6,661 bases of DNA from Alphaproteobacteria bacterium (GCA_030598385.1 JAUVQB010000080.1:1-6661); one strand, 5' to 3'; positions 1 to 5,837 are shown, numbered from the stretch's first letter. Program-made: numbers and translations. Notes: a model not told the origin generated them from the letters alone.

Positions 1-335
1 ACCTGGTCGGGGTTGAGCCGGCGCACGAAGCCGTACATCACCTCGCGCCAGGTCCAGAAGCTGTCCTCCTCCGCGCCCGCCTCCTCGCCCAATGCGGCGA
101 TGCGCGCGCGCTCGGTGAGGCCCGCCATGGCGCGCTGGAAGGCGTGACTGTGCAGATTGGGCATGCCGGGCAGCACCGGCCCGGCCAGCGGCACGGCGCC
201 GCCTGTGGACGAATCAGGGGGCGAGTCCGGCCGGACGGCCGTCAGGGCGCCGTCGTCGCCGACTTCGAACCTCACATCCCGCGCCCAGCCATCGGGCAGA
301 AGCGCGCGTTCGGCGAAATATCTCGTTGCTGTCAT
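1..335 (-). CDS. hutF: Formimidoylglutamate deiminase HutF, N-terminal part (cut by window edge)
   Basis: The ATG is at 335-333 and the frame stays open for 111 codons to the left edge, about a quarter of the roughly 450-residue family length. HutF hydrolyses N-formimidoyl-L-glutamate to N-formyl-L-glutamate and ammonia in the five-step histidine degradation route; HutG then removes the formyl group. It is a cytoplasmic amidohydrolase-superfamily metalloenzyme. The visible part has the FAERALLPDGWARDV start typical of HutF, then GPVLPGMPNLHSHAFQRAM at residues 52-70 with the metal-binding His-x-His pair (H62, H64), then DSFWTWREVMYGFVRRLNP (91-109), another HutF hallmark. Residues 75-90 form a charged, Ala/Glu-rich insertion that looks longer than usual. 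A G-rich stretch (GGGGGCTC) just upstream is the only ribosome-site candidate. The gene is divergent from the transporter operon. Other hut genes would lie to the left, outside the window. Confidence 0.93.
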   Translation of the reverse strand, partial: MTATRYFAERALLPDGWARDVRFEVGDDGALTAVRPDSPPDSSTGGAVPLAGPVLPGMPNLHSHAFQRAMAGLTERARIAALGEEAGAEEDSFWTWREVMYGFVRRLNPDQ

Positions 336-401
336 GAGCCCCCAGGCGAAGCCGACGCTTGTCCCATGAGATTAAGCGCTTCCCCGCGGGCAAACAATAT
401 C

Positions 402-441
402 CGGCGCCCTGACGACGCCCGGCATGAGCCCTCGGGCGCCG
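402..441. repeat. Inverted repeat with 8-bp arms
   Basis: CGGCGCCC at 402-409 is the exact reverse complement of GGGCGCCG at 434-441, with a 24-base loop. The arms are pure G/C and partly self-complementary (GGCGCC), so some of this could be chance in GC-rich DNA. It abuts the left end of the 38-bp repeat array. Confidence 0.45.
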
Positions 442-550
442 TGTGGCGATCCGATCTCTTCGCATTGCCAAGGACGCCGCCTGGAAATGCAGACGGTTCG
501 CTTTTCCAGGCGCGCCTCGTGGAATGGCAGGCGATTCGAGGCGCCGCGGC
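437..550. repeat. Degenerate 38-bp tandem repeat, three units
   Basis: Units lie at 437-474, 475-512 and 513-550. Aligned without gaps, units 1 and 2 agree at 23 of 38 positions, and units 2 and 3 at 23 of 38 (20 of the first 27). The shared framework is CGCC at positions 1-4, TGG at 8-10, C at 16 and 20, TTCG at 23-26, and CC at 32-33 in the first two units. Units 1 and 2 can each form a hairpin at equivalent positions: TGGCGAT with ATTGCCA in unit 1, and CGCCTGGAAA with TTTCCAGGCG in unit 2. A truncated fourth copy may follow at 550-567 (CGCC..GGAA..TTCGC). The function is unknown; an operator array, a structured leader and a decayed REP-like cluster are all possible. Confidence 0.5.
478..512. 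repeat. Perfect 10-bp inverted repeat (hairpin)
   Basis: CGCCTGGAAA at 478-487 is the exact reverse complement of TTTCCAGGCG at 503-512, with a 15-base loop. It is the best inverted repeat in the window and is of mixed composition, so chance GC pairing is a poor explanation. It lies 83 bases before the T-gene start. No T-run follows it, so it is not a standard intrinsic terminator. Confidence 0.7.
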
Positions 551-553
551 GCC
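540..553. repeat. 14-bp perfect palindrome
   Basis: GGCGCCGCGGCGCC is fully self-complementary. Its left half also pairs, as part of CGAGGCGC (537-544), with GCGCCTCG at 512-519, so two mutually exclusive hairpins are possible here. Confidence 0.6.
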
Positions 554-558
554 AAGGA

Positions 559-573
559 AGGCTTCGCAAGCCT
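559..573. repeat. Short hairpin before the T gene
   Basis: AGGCTT (559-564) pairs exactly with AAGCCT (568-573) across a CGC loop. It ends 21 bases before the T-gene start, close to the weak ribosome binding site, so it could affect translation initiation if it is in the mRNA. No T-run follows. Confidence 0.5.
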
Positions 574-594
574 CACGCCAAGCGAGTGATAGCC

Positions 595-1509
595 ATGAAA
601 CGCTGCGTTCTGCTCATCTGTCTCATCGCCCTTCTCGCGTCCTGTTCACCCAAGCGGGCGGCGATCTCCCTGCTCGCCGACGGTTTGGCGAGCGGCGACG
701 GGGTCATGGTGACGGACGACGATCCCGAACTCGTGCGCGCGGCCCTGCCGTTCGGCCTCAAGGTCTACGAGTCGCTGCTGGTTCAAGTGCCGGAGCACCA
801 GGGCTTGCTGGAGGCCACGGCCAAGGCCTACACGGCCTACGGCTACCTGCTGCAGCAGCGCGCAGACATGGTCGAGGCCCGCGATCTGACACAGGCCCGG
901 GAGCTTCGCGCGCGAGCCGAGATGCACTACCGGCGCGGGCGCGACTATGCGCTTCGCGCCCTGGAAGTCGGTCATCCCGGCCTCACCGAAGGCCTGAGAA
1001 ACGACCCCGACGACGCCCTAGCAAGCACCACGGAAGCGGACCTGAGCTCGCTCTACTGGGCCGGCGCCGCCTGGGCTGCAGCCGTTTCCGTCGCCAAGGA
1101 CGACATGGGCCTGGTCGGCGACCTGCCGTTGGCCGGCAAGCTGGTCGGTCGGGTGCTGGCGCTGGATGAAACCTACGACGGCGGGCGGGCGCACGAGTTC
1201 TTCATCTCCTACGAGGGCGGCCGGCCCAACGGAAGCGCCGCACAAGCCCGCGTGCATTACCAGCGCGCCCTGACGCTCTCTAAAGGCACGCGTGCGTCCG
1301 TTCACCTGGCGCTCGCCGAGTCCGTCGTCCTGCGCGAGCAGAACCTTACCGAATTCAGGGCCCTGATCGAGGCCGCGCTGGCGGTCGACCCGGATCGCGA
1401 GCCCAGCCTGCGGCTCGTCAACACGATCGCGCGCCAGCGCGCCGAGTGGCTGCGCGCGCGCCTGCCCGACCTGTTCTTCGACTATGACAACGAGGAGAGC
1501 CTGTCATGA
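595..1509 (+). CDS. tatT: TRAP transporter T component (TatT family) lipoprotein
   Basis: This 304-residue lipoprotein belongs to the TatT (TRAP transporter T-component) family. The start at 595 is chosen because it yields a textbook lipoprotein signal: K2 and R3, a hydrophobic stretch, then the lipobox L14-A15-S16-C17, with Cys17 as the lipidated residue. The ATG at 424 would bury this signal. The mature part has the family landmarks: DDDPELVRAALPF (41-53), a helical region with HYRRGRDYALRALE (111-124), ADLSSLYWAGAAWAAAVS (148-165), ALDETYDGGRAHEFFISYE (189-207), HYQRALTLSKG (221-231), and NTIARQRAEWL near the C-terminus. In Treponema pallidum the homologue Tp0956 is a trimer with a pore and TPR-like helical pairs and binds the P protein Tp0957. 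It is expected to be anchored to a membrane in the periplasm. The ribosome site is weak (GAG 584-586). Its stop overlaps the P-gene start by four bases (ATGA). Confidence 0.9.
   Translation: MKRCVLLICLIALLASCSPKRAAISLLADGLASGDGVMVTDDDPELVRAALPFGLKVYESLLVQVPEHQGLLEATAKAYTAYGYLLQQRADMVEARDLTQARELRARAEMHYRRGRDYALRALEVGHPGLTEGLRNDPDDALASTTEADLSSLYWAGAAWAAAVSVAKDDMGLVGDLPLAGKLVGRVLALDETYDGGRAHEFFISYEGGRPNGSAAQARVHYQRALTLSKGTRASVHLALAESVVLREQNLTEFRALIEAALAVDPDREPSLRLVNTIARQRAEWLRARLPDLFFDYDNEESLS
1492..1497 (+). promoter_or_regulatory. Ribosome binding site of the P-component gene
   Basis: GAGGAG inside the end of the T gene lies eight bases before ATG 1506. This fixes the P start and suggests translational coupling with T. 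Confidence 0.7.
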
Positions 1510-2510
1510 CCCGCTTTCCGGCGACCGTCTTCGCCGCCGCGCTTCTCGCAGCCGCAAGCCAGCCGGCTCTGGCCGAGACCCTCAAGCTCGGCACCCTGGC
1601 GCCGGAAGGCTCGCCCTGGCACGAGGTGATTCGCGATATCGCCGAGGACTGGAAGGCGCAGTCCAGTGGTGATCTCGAGGTCCGTATCTACGCCGGCGGC
1701 GTGATCGGCGACGAGCACGACATGGTGCGCAAGATGCGAATCGGCCAGCTCCATGCGGCCGCGCTCACCGGCGACGGATTGTCGCGCATCGCGCCCGAGA
1801 TCAAGGCCCTGATGATACCCATGATGGTCCGCTCGGATGAGGAGCTGAACTATGTCCGCGACCGGCTGCACGAGCGCCTGGCCCGGACCATGGCCGAGCG
1901 CGGTTTCATCCTGCTCACCTGGGGCGATGCGGGTTGGGTTCATTTCTTTGCCCAGGAACCCGTCGTCCATCCCGACGATCTCAAGCCCCTCAGGCTGTTC
2001 ACCTGGGCCGGCGATGACGCCGCGGTCGAGACCTATAAGCGCTGCGGCTACAACCCTGTGCCGCTGGCGGCCCCTGAGATCCACACCGCCCTTCAGTCGG
2101 GCCTGATCAACGCCTTTCCGACCACGCCGATCGCGGCCCTCTCGTTTCAATGGTTCGGCCTGGCACCGCACATGACCGACATCAAATGGGCACCCCTGGT
2201 AGGCGCCGTGGTGATCACCAAACGCGCCTGGGAGCGCTTGCCCGAAGAGCTGCGGCCCAGGCTCCTCGCCGCGGCCCAAAGCGCCGGCAAGCGGCTGCAG
2301 GCGCGGGTGCGCAGCCTGAGCGAGGACGCGGTCAGGGTCATGCAGCAGCATGGACTGACGGTCCATCCCGTGCCGCCGGAGATGGTCGAGGTTTGGGAGC
2401 AGACCACTCGCAATTGCATTGCCGGCATCATCGACCGGCTGGCGCCGCTCGAAATGGTGCACGAGGTCGAGCGCCTGCGCGACGCCTATCGCGACGCCCA
2501 AAGTCAATAA
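1506..2510 (+). CDS. TRAP transporter P component, DctP-family periplasmic binding protein (TPAT type)
   Basis: This 334-residue secreted solute-binding protein captures the ligand in the periplasm for the QM permease. It has a Sec signal peptide with likely cleavage at ALA-E (23/24), then the DctP-like mature start LKLGTLAPEGSPWHEVI. Other landmarks are GGVIGDEHDMVRKMRIGQL (64-82), LTWGDAGWVHFF (137-148), HPDDLKPLRLF (155-165), and GYNPVPLAAPEIHTALQSGL (181-200). The start has a good ribosome site and overlaps the T stop. Ordinary TRAP binding proteins read DLKGLKxR here, with the Arg gripping the substrate carboxylate. This protein has Phe165 at that position, and apparently Val145 where a second Arg (GxR) is common. 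The T. pallidum homologue Tp0957 has a hydrophobic cleft, so a hydrophobic or otherwise non-acidic ligand is inferred. The substrate cannot be named. Family assignment is secure. Confidence 0.92.
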   Translation: MTRFPATVFAAALLAAASQPALAETLKLGTLAPEGSPWHEVIRDIAEDWKAQSSGDLEVRIYAGGVIGDEHDMVRKMRIGQLHAAALTGDGLSRIAPEIKALMIPMMVRSDEELNYVRDRLHERLARTMAERGFILLTWGDAGWVHFFAQEPVVHPDDLKPLRLFTWAGDDAAVETYKRCGYNPVPLAAPEIHTALQSGLINAFPTTPIAALSFQWFGLAPHMTDIKWAPLVGAVVITKRAWERLPEELRPRLLAAAQSAGKRLQARVRSLSEDAVRVMQQHGLTVHPVPPEMVEVWEQTTRNCIAGIIDRLAPLEMVHEVERLRDAYRDAQSQ

Positions 2511-2514
2511 GTGC

Positions 2515-2522
2515 GGGGGGAG
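2515..2522 (+). promoter_or_regulatory. Ribosome binding site that sets the QM start
   Basis: GGGGGGAG lies nine bases before ATG 2532. An in-frame GTG at 2511, directly after the P stop, would place this site inside the coding region and has no site of its own, so ATG 2532 is preferred. Confidence 0.75.
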
Positions 2523-2531
2523 CATCGGGTC

Positions 2532-4322
2532 ATGTTCCAGCGACTGACCAGCGTCGGGCACCGGACAGAGAATCTGGCAGTGGCTTTTGCATTGCTGGCC
2601 ATGAGTCTGTTACCGGTCCTGGAGATGCTGCTGCGCGGGCTCTTCAACCTTGGGATTCCCGGCAGTATCGGCTACGTGCAGAACCTGACCCTCTGGGTTG
2701 GTTTCCTGGGCGCGATCATCGCCTCGCGCGAGCGACGCCATCTCAACCTCTCGACCGCCAAGCTGGTCTTGCCCGCCGGCCTCAGGCCGGTGATCGAGGC
2801 TGCGACCGCGGTCATCTCCGTCGCCGTCAGCGCTTGCCTGTTCTGGGCCAGCCTGCAATTCGTCATGAGTGAGATGGCCGATCCCGTGCGCATCGGCGGC
2901 TGGCTGCCGTTGTGGTGCATGGAGGCGGTGCTGCCCCTCAGCTTCCTGGTCATCACCCTGCGCTTCGTGACTCAGGCCGGCCGGCTGGCGCATCAGGTCG
3001 TGGCCGTCAGTGGCATACCGCTCGCCGCCCTCGTGGGCCTGTTCCTCGCGCCCTACGCCCAGGACCTCGTGTGGCCGGGGTTGATCGTGCTGCTAGCCGC
3101 CGCCGTGCTCGGCGCGCCCATCTTCGTGGCGCTCGGCGGCACGGCCCTGGTGCTATTCTTCGCCGCCGGTGTGCCGATCGCCGCCATCCCGGTGGAGACT
3201 TACCGGATCGTTGTCTCGCCGGCGATTCCGAGCATTCCGCTGTTCACCCTGACCGGCTTCCTGCTCGCCGAAAGCGGCGCGAGCCAGCGTCTGCTGCGGC
3301 TGTTCCAGGCGCTGTTCGGCTGGATGCCCGGCGGCCTGGTGATCGTGACGACCCTGGTCTGCGCCTTTTTCGCGACCTTCACCGGCGCCTCGGGCGTCGG
3401 CATTCTTGCCCTCGGCGGCCTGCTGCTGCCGATCCTGTTGAAAGGCGGCCTGCCGGAGGGCTTCTCGCTCGGCCTCTTGACGGCCACCGGCTCGATCGGC
3501 CTGCTGTTCCCCCCGAGCCTGGCCGTGATCCTCTATGGCGTCGTGGCGCATGTGCCGATCCCCGACCTCTTCATGGCCGGCCTGGTGCCGGGCGCGCTCA
3601 TGGTCGGCGCCGTGATCATTTACGGCCTGTGGCAGACCCGCAGGGCCAAGATCGCGCGGATCGCCTTCGACCTCAACGAAGCCGGCGCCGCTATCTGGAC
3701 GGCCAAGTGGGAACTCCTCTTGCCGGTGGTGATCCTGGCCGGCCTGTTCGGCGGGCTCACCACCCTGATCGAGGCGGCAGCCGTGTCGGTCGCCTACACG
3801 CTCACGGTTGCCACCGTTATCCACCGCGAGATCGCGGTCGGGCCAGAGCTGCTCCGGATTCTGGTGCGCTGCGCCAGCCTGGTTGGCGGCGTGTTCGCCA
3901 TCCTGGGCATCGCCATGGGAGTCTCCAACTACATGGTGGACGCCCAGATCCCGATGCAGGCGGCAGAGTGGGTCGCCGCCCACATCGACTCCAAGCTGGT
4001 GTTCCTGCTGGCCCTCAATTTCTTCCTGCTGCTGGTCGGCTGCCTCATGGACCTGTTCTCGGCAATCGTGGTGGTGGTGCCCTTGCTGCTGCCCATCGGC
4101 CAGGCTTTCGGCATCCACCCCTTGCATCTCGGCATGATCTTCCTGGTCAACCTGGAGCTCGGCTATTTGACGCCGCCGGTCGGGCTCAATCTTTTTCTTG
4201 CGGCCTACCGCTTCGAGCGCCCGGTCACCGAAATCTACCGCTGCGTCGTGCCGTTCTTGCTGGTGCTGCTGCTGGTCGTTCTCGCCGTGACCTATCTGCC
4301 GTGGCTCATCCTCGGGCTGTGA
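2532..4322 (+). CDS. TRAP transporter fused permease, DctQ-DctM (small plus large membrane subunits)
   Basis: This 596-residue integral inner-membrane protein fuses the small Q and large M subunits. By family precedent it is a secondary transporter driven by a sodium or proton gradient and served by the P protein. The Q domain is about residues 1-150: membrane segments near 12-35, 48-66, 88-108 and 129-146, with the DctQ signature LWVGFLGAIIASRERRHLN (54-72). The M domain fills about 160-596 with many hydrophobic helices. Its signatures are IPSIPLFTLTGFLLAESG (232-249), TGASGVGILALGGLLLP (284-300), GLLFPPSLAVILYG (323-336), DLFMAGLVPGALMVG (345-359), CLMDLFSAIVVVVPLLLP (504-521) and GYLTPPVGLNLFLAAYRF (544-561). 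The paired PP motifs are typical of DctM. The length fits a QM fusion with no sign of truncation. The start follows P by 21 bases, so the gene is co-transcribed with T and P. Its stop faces the RAYT stop 18 bases away. Confidence 0.93.
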   Translation: MFQRLTSVGHRTENLAVAFALLAMSLLPVLEMLLRGLFNLGIPGSIGYVQNLTLWVGFLGAIIASRERRHLNLSTAKLVLPAGLRPVIEAATAVISVAVSACLFWASLQFVMSEMADPVRIGGWLPLWCMEAVLPLSFLVITLRFVTQAGRLAHQVVAVSGIPLAALVGLFLAPYAQDLVWPGLIVLLAAAVLGAPIFVALGGTALVLFFAAGVPIAAIPVETYRIVVSPAIPSIPLFTLTGFLLAESGASQRLLRLFQALFGWMPGGLVIVTTLVCAFFATFTGASGVGILALGGLLLPILLKGGLPEGFSLGLLTATGSIGLLFPPSLAVILYGVVAHVPIPDLFMAGLVPGALMVGAVIIYGLWQTRRAKIARIAFDLNEAGAAIWTAKWELLLPVVILAGLFGGLTTLIEAAAVSVAYTLTVATVIHREIAVGPELLRILVRCASLVGGVFAILGIAMGVSNYMVDAQIPMQAAEWVAAHIDSKLVFLLALNFFLLLVGCLMDLFSAIVVVVPLLLPIGQAFGIHPLHLGMIFLVNLELGYLTPPVGLNLFLAAYRFERPVTEIYRCVVPFLLVLLLVVLAVTYLPWLILGL

Positions 4323-4340
4323 GGCCCACCGTCGGCGAGG

Positions 4341-5216
4341 TCACGCGGCCTCGGCCACCGCTGACTGGGCCGCCTGGGCCGCCCGGCGGGTCGCGGCACG
4401 GCTGACGGTGCTGTAATGCACGCCGAAGTGGGCGGCCACCTCGGGCTGGCTATAGCCGCCGTCGAGATGCGCCCGGGCCATGGCCTCGTGGGGCTCGGGA
4501 TAGCGTTCGGCGAACCAGGCGAGCGGCCTTCGCGACTCATCGGCTACCGGGCCGAAAGACCCTCGGACTCGCTTGGCCAACTCCTGCACCTGCTCGACGA
4601 AACCCTCCGAGCCCAGGTAGATCTGGTCCCGGCGGTCTGACCAAGGATCGCTGCCGGAAAGAAAGATCTCGACGAAGGCGGAGAATCTCGCCGCCGCCAC
4701 GTCCGGATCGTCCGAGAAGGGCCGCAGCAGGGTTTCTTTCGCGAGCCAGTTCGGCGCATTTCCCTTCAGCATCGCCCGGCAGCTGCTCCACCTCCAGTCG
4801 CGCGCCTGGGCCGCCAGTCCGGCCTCGACCGGGATCCGGAGGACCTCACGGCAGACATCGGCGAGATAGAGCTCCCGGTCGACCAGCACCGCCCTGAAGC
4901 GGCCTTGGAACACCGGGCCGTGGCGCCCATGGCGCCGGTTGAAGGCTTGGCCGTAGAGGCCCGAGAGCCGCCGCATGCCTTCCGACAGGCTCGGCCGCCG
5001 GGTCTCGACCACCAGTTCGAAGTGATCCGGCAGCAGGCAATAGGCCATCGCCACCCAATCGAAACGGCGGCAGACCTGACCGAGAATCTTCAGGAAACGC
5101 TCGGCGTCGTCGGCGTCGTGAAACAGCCGGCCGCCGCCCAGGTCCTTGGATCCGAGACCCTTGGCGCTGACGTGGTAGAGCGCGCCGGCAAACTCGATGC
5201 GCTGGGGCCTTGCCAT
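4341..5216 (-). CDS. REP-associated tyrosine transposase-like protein (RAYT, Y1 family), catalytic residues substituted
   Basis: This 291-residue protein has an N-terminal Y1-transposase (IS200/RAYT-like) domain at about 1-150 and a C-terminal helix-turn-helix. Family landmarks are MARPQRIEFAGALYHV (1-16), AYCLLPDH (58-65), GMRRLSGLYGQAFNRRHGR (80-98), VFQGRFRAVLV (102-112) and DWRWSSCRA (140-148). The HTH is GYSQPEVAAHFGVHYSTVSR (254-273), found in one RAYT subgroup. Active relatives carry a metal-binding HUH pair (PNHxH) and a catalytic Tyr in RYIHLNPVRAG. Here the pair reads H65-F66-E67, and the Tyr position is Glu124 within REVLRIPVEAG. The 57-residue spacing from the second motif residue to the Tyr position matches a typical active relative recalled for comparison, so the alignment needs no gap. 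The frame is intact. The protein is therefore likely unable to nick DNA, and a DNA-binding or regulatory role is inferred. The ribosome site is weak. The gene lies 91 bases downstream of the Sel1 gene on the same strand. Confidence 0.85.
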   Translation of the reverse strand: MARPQRIEFAGALYHVSAKGLGSKDLGGGRLFHDADDAERFLKILGQVCRRFDWVAMAYCLLPDHFELVVETRRPSLSEGMRRLSGLYGQAFNRRHGRHGPVFQGRFRAVLVDRELYLADVCREVLRIPVEAGLAAQARDWRWSSCRAMLKGNAPNWLAKETLLRPFSDDPDVAAARFSAFVEIFLSGSDPWSDRRDQIYLGSEGFVEQVQELAKRVRGSFGPVADESRRPLAWFAERYPEPHEAMARAHLDGGYSQPEVAAHFGVHYSTVSRAATRRAAQAAQSAVAEAA

Positions 5217-5249
5217 GGCTGAAGCCTAGCGGGCCGGAGTCGAGTCGGG

Positions 5250-5281
5250 CAAGGCCTGACCCCAGCCTCAAGATCTGCCCC
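5250..5281. repeat. Imperfect direct repeat pair upstream of the RAYT gene
   Basis: CAAGGCCTGACCCC (5250-5263) is followed after five bases by CAAGATCTGCCCC (5269-5281). Allowing a one-base gap, they share CAAG..CTG.CCCC. Motifs of the form CAAGATCTGACCCC, or its reverse complement, are familiar from intergenic DNA near Y1/RAYT genes in proteobacteria. That link is from memory and was not verified. The second copy runs into eight consecutive C residues (5278-5285). Confidence 0.45.
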
Positions 5282-5307
5282 CCCCTGCCACGCCTTGTGC
5301 GTCGCCT

Positions 5308-5799
5308 TTATTGGCTACGCTTCCACTCCGGCAGGGCGGCGCGGGCCATGGCGCGTTTTTGCTCCGGGCTCAGCTGCACCGCCACCTGGCCGAGCGCCGA
5401 CATGGCCGCGTCCCGTAAATCGCTGTCTTCCCAGACCACCGAGACGATGAGCCAGAAATAGCCGCTGGTGGGATGGCGCGGCACCCCCAGCCCCAACATC
5501 TCCAGGCTGCCGATTGCGGATTGGGCATCCGCATGGCCGTTGACCGCGGCCTTTTCGTACCAAGCGGCCGCCTGTTCGAAATCCTGATCCACGCCTTTGC
5601 CGCGGAGATACATCTCGCCCAGGAAGTATTGGGCGATGGGGTCATCGGCTTCGCCTTCCGGTTTCAGGTTATCGAGCGCCGCGGCATAGTTGCCGTCGAA
5701 GTAGGCGTCGATCCCGTCCTGAAGGTCGGCGCGGGCGAGCGAGAGCGAGGCGCCGAGCGCCACGGCCGCCATCAGGAACGCTGATAGTAAGCGGGCCAT
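5308..5799 (-). CDS. Secreted Sel1-like repeat protein
   Basis: This 163-residue protein starts at ATG 5799-5797, seven bases after GGGAG (5811-5807). A longer frame to 5853 would put an ordinary N-terminus before the signal peptide and is rejected. Residues 1-24 form a Sec signal peptide ending ARA-D. The mature protein begins DLQDGIDAYFDGNYAAAL, then has a clear Sel1 repeat at about 55-89 (AQYFLGEMYLRGKGV then AAAWYEKAAVNGHADAQ). A second, degenerate repeat follows at about 91-122 (LGLGVPRHPTSGYFWLIVS). The tail LSPEQKRAMARAALPEWK resembles the closing segment of small alphaproteobacterial Sel1-repeat proteins. Such proteins usually act in protein-protein contacts in the periplasm; no partner or specific function can be assigned. 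It is divergent from the aminotransferase and upstream of the RAYT gene on the same strand. Confidence 0.85.
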   Translation of the reverse strand: MARLLSAFLMAAVALGASLSLARADLQDGIDAYFDGNYAAALDNLKPEGEADDPIAQYFLGEMYLRGKGVDQDFEQAAAWYEKAAVNGHADAQSAIGSLEMLGLGVPRHPTSGYFWLIVSVVWEDSDLRDAAMSALGQVAVQLSPEQKRAMARAALPEWKRSQ

Positions 5800-5837
5800 C
5801 CCGGGACTCCCGTCGGTTGATGTGGGCTGAATCTCAA

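Larger units (their letters stand above)
336..594. other. Divergent intergenic region between hutF and the TRAP operon, rich in inverted repeats
   Basis: These 259 bases separate two divergent genes and must carry the promoters and leaders of both. No convincing sigma-70 promoter could be picked out; candidates such as TTGCCA at 465-470 lack a good -10 partner. An open frame continues upstream of the T gene to ATG 424, but its translation is Arg-rich, matches nothing recognisable and overlaps the inverted repeats, so it is treated as non-coding. The region contains 8-bp palindromes AAGCGCTT (374-381) and CCCGCGGG (383-390), an inverted repeat 402-441, a degenerate 38-bp repeat at 437-550, a 14-bp palindrome at 540-553 and a small hairpin at 559-573. 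Confidence 0.6.

Noticed and set aside
424..594. Upstream extension of the T gene to ATG 424
   Set aside because: It would put 57 residues before a clear lipoprotein signal and lipobox, and the added sequence is basic and overlaps the inverted repeats.
144..1169. Long plus-strand open frame across the hutF start, the intergenic region and most of the T gene
   Set aside because: It is Arg- and Pro-rich with no family resemblance, runs antisense to hutF and overlaps the T gene in another frame. This is typical of spurious open frames in GC-rich DNA.
2511..2531. GTG 2511 as the QM start
   Set aside because: It directly follows the P stop with no ribosome site, while ATG 2532 has GGGGGGAG nine bases upstream.
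1482..2561. Minus-strand open frame opposite the P gene
   Set aside because: It is the reverse-strand shadow of the DctP gene; the His/Gln/Gly-rich translation matches nothing known.
2912..4405. Long plus-strand frame overlapping the QM gene, and the minus-strand frame at 3153-4127
   Set aside because: Both translations are Arg/Gly/Pro- or Gln/Glu-rich shadows of the permease, whose membrane segments and DctM motifs are unmistakable.
4341..5216. A complete insertion sequence around the RAYT gene
   Set aside because: No terminal inverted repeats, target duplication or subterminal IS200-type hairpins are visible at the gene ends; RAYTs are usually single-copy genes and not self-mobile elements.
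5278..5285. Run of eight C residues as a phase-variable tract
   Set aside because: It is non-coding, 62 bases or more from the RAYT start and outside any likely promoter spacing; nothing supports a switching role.
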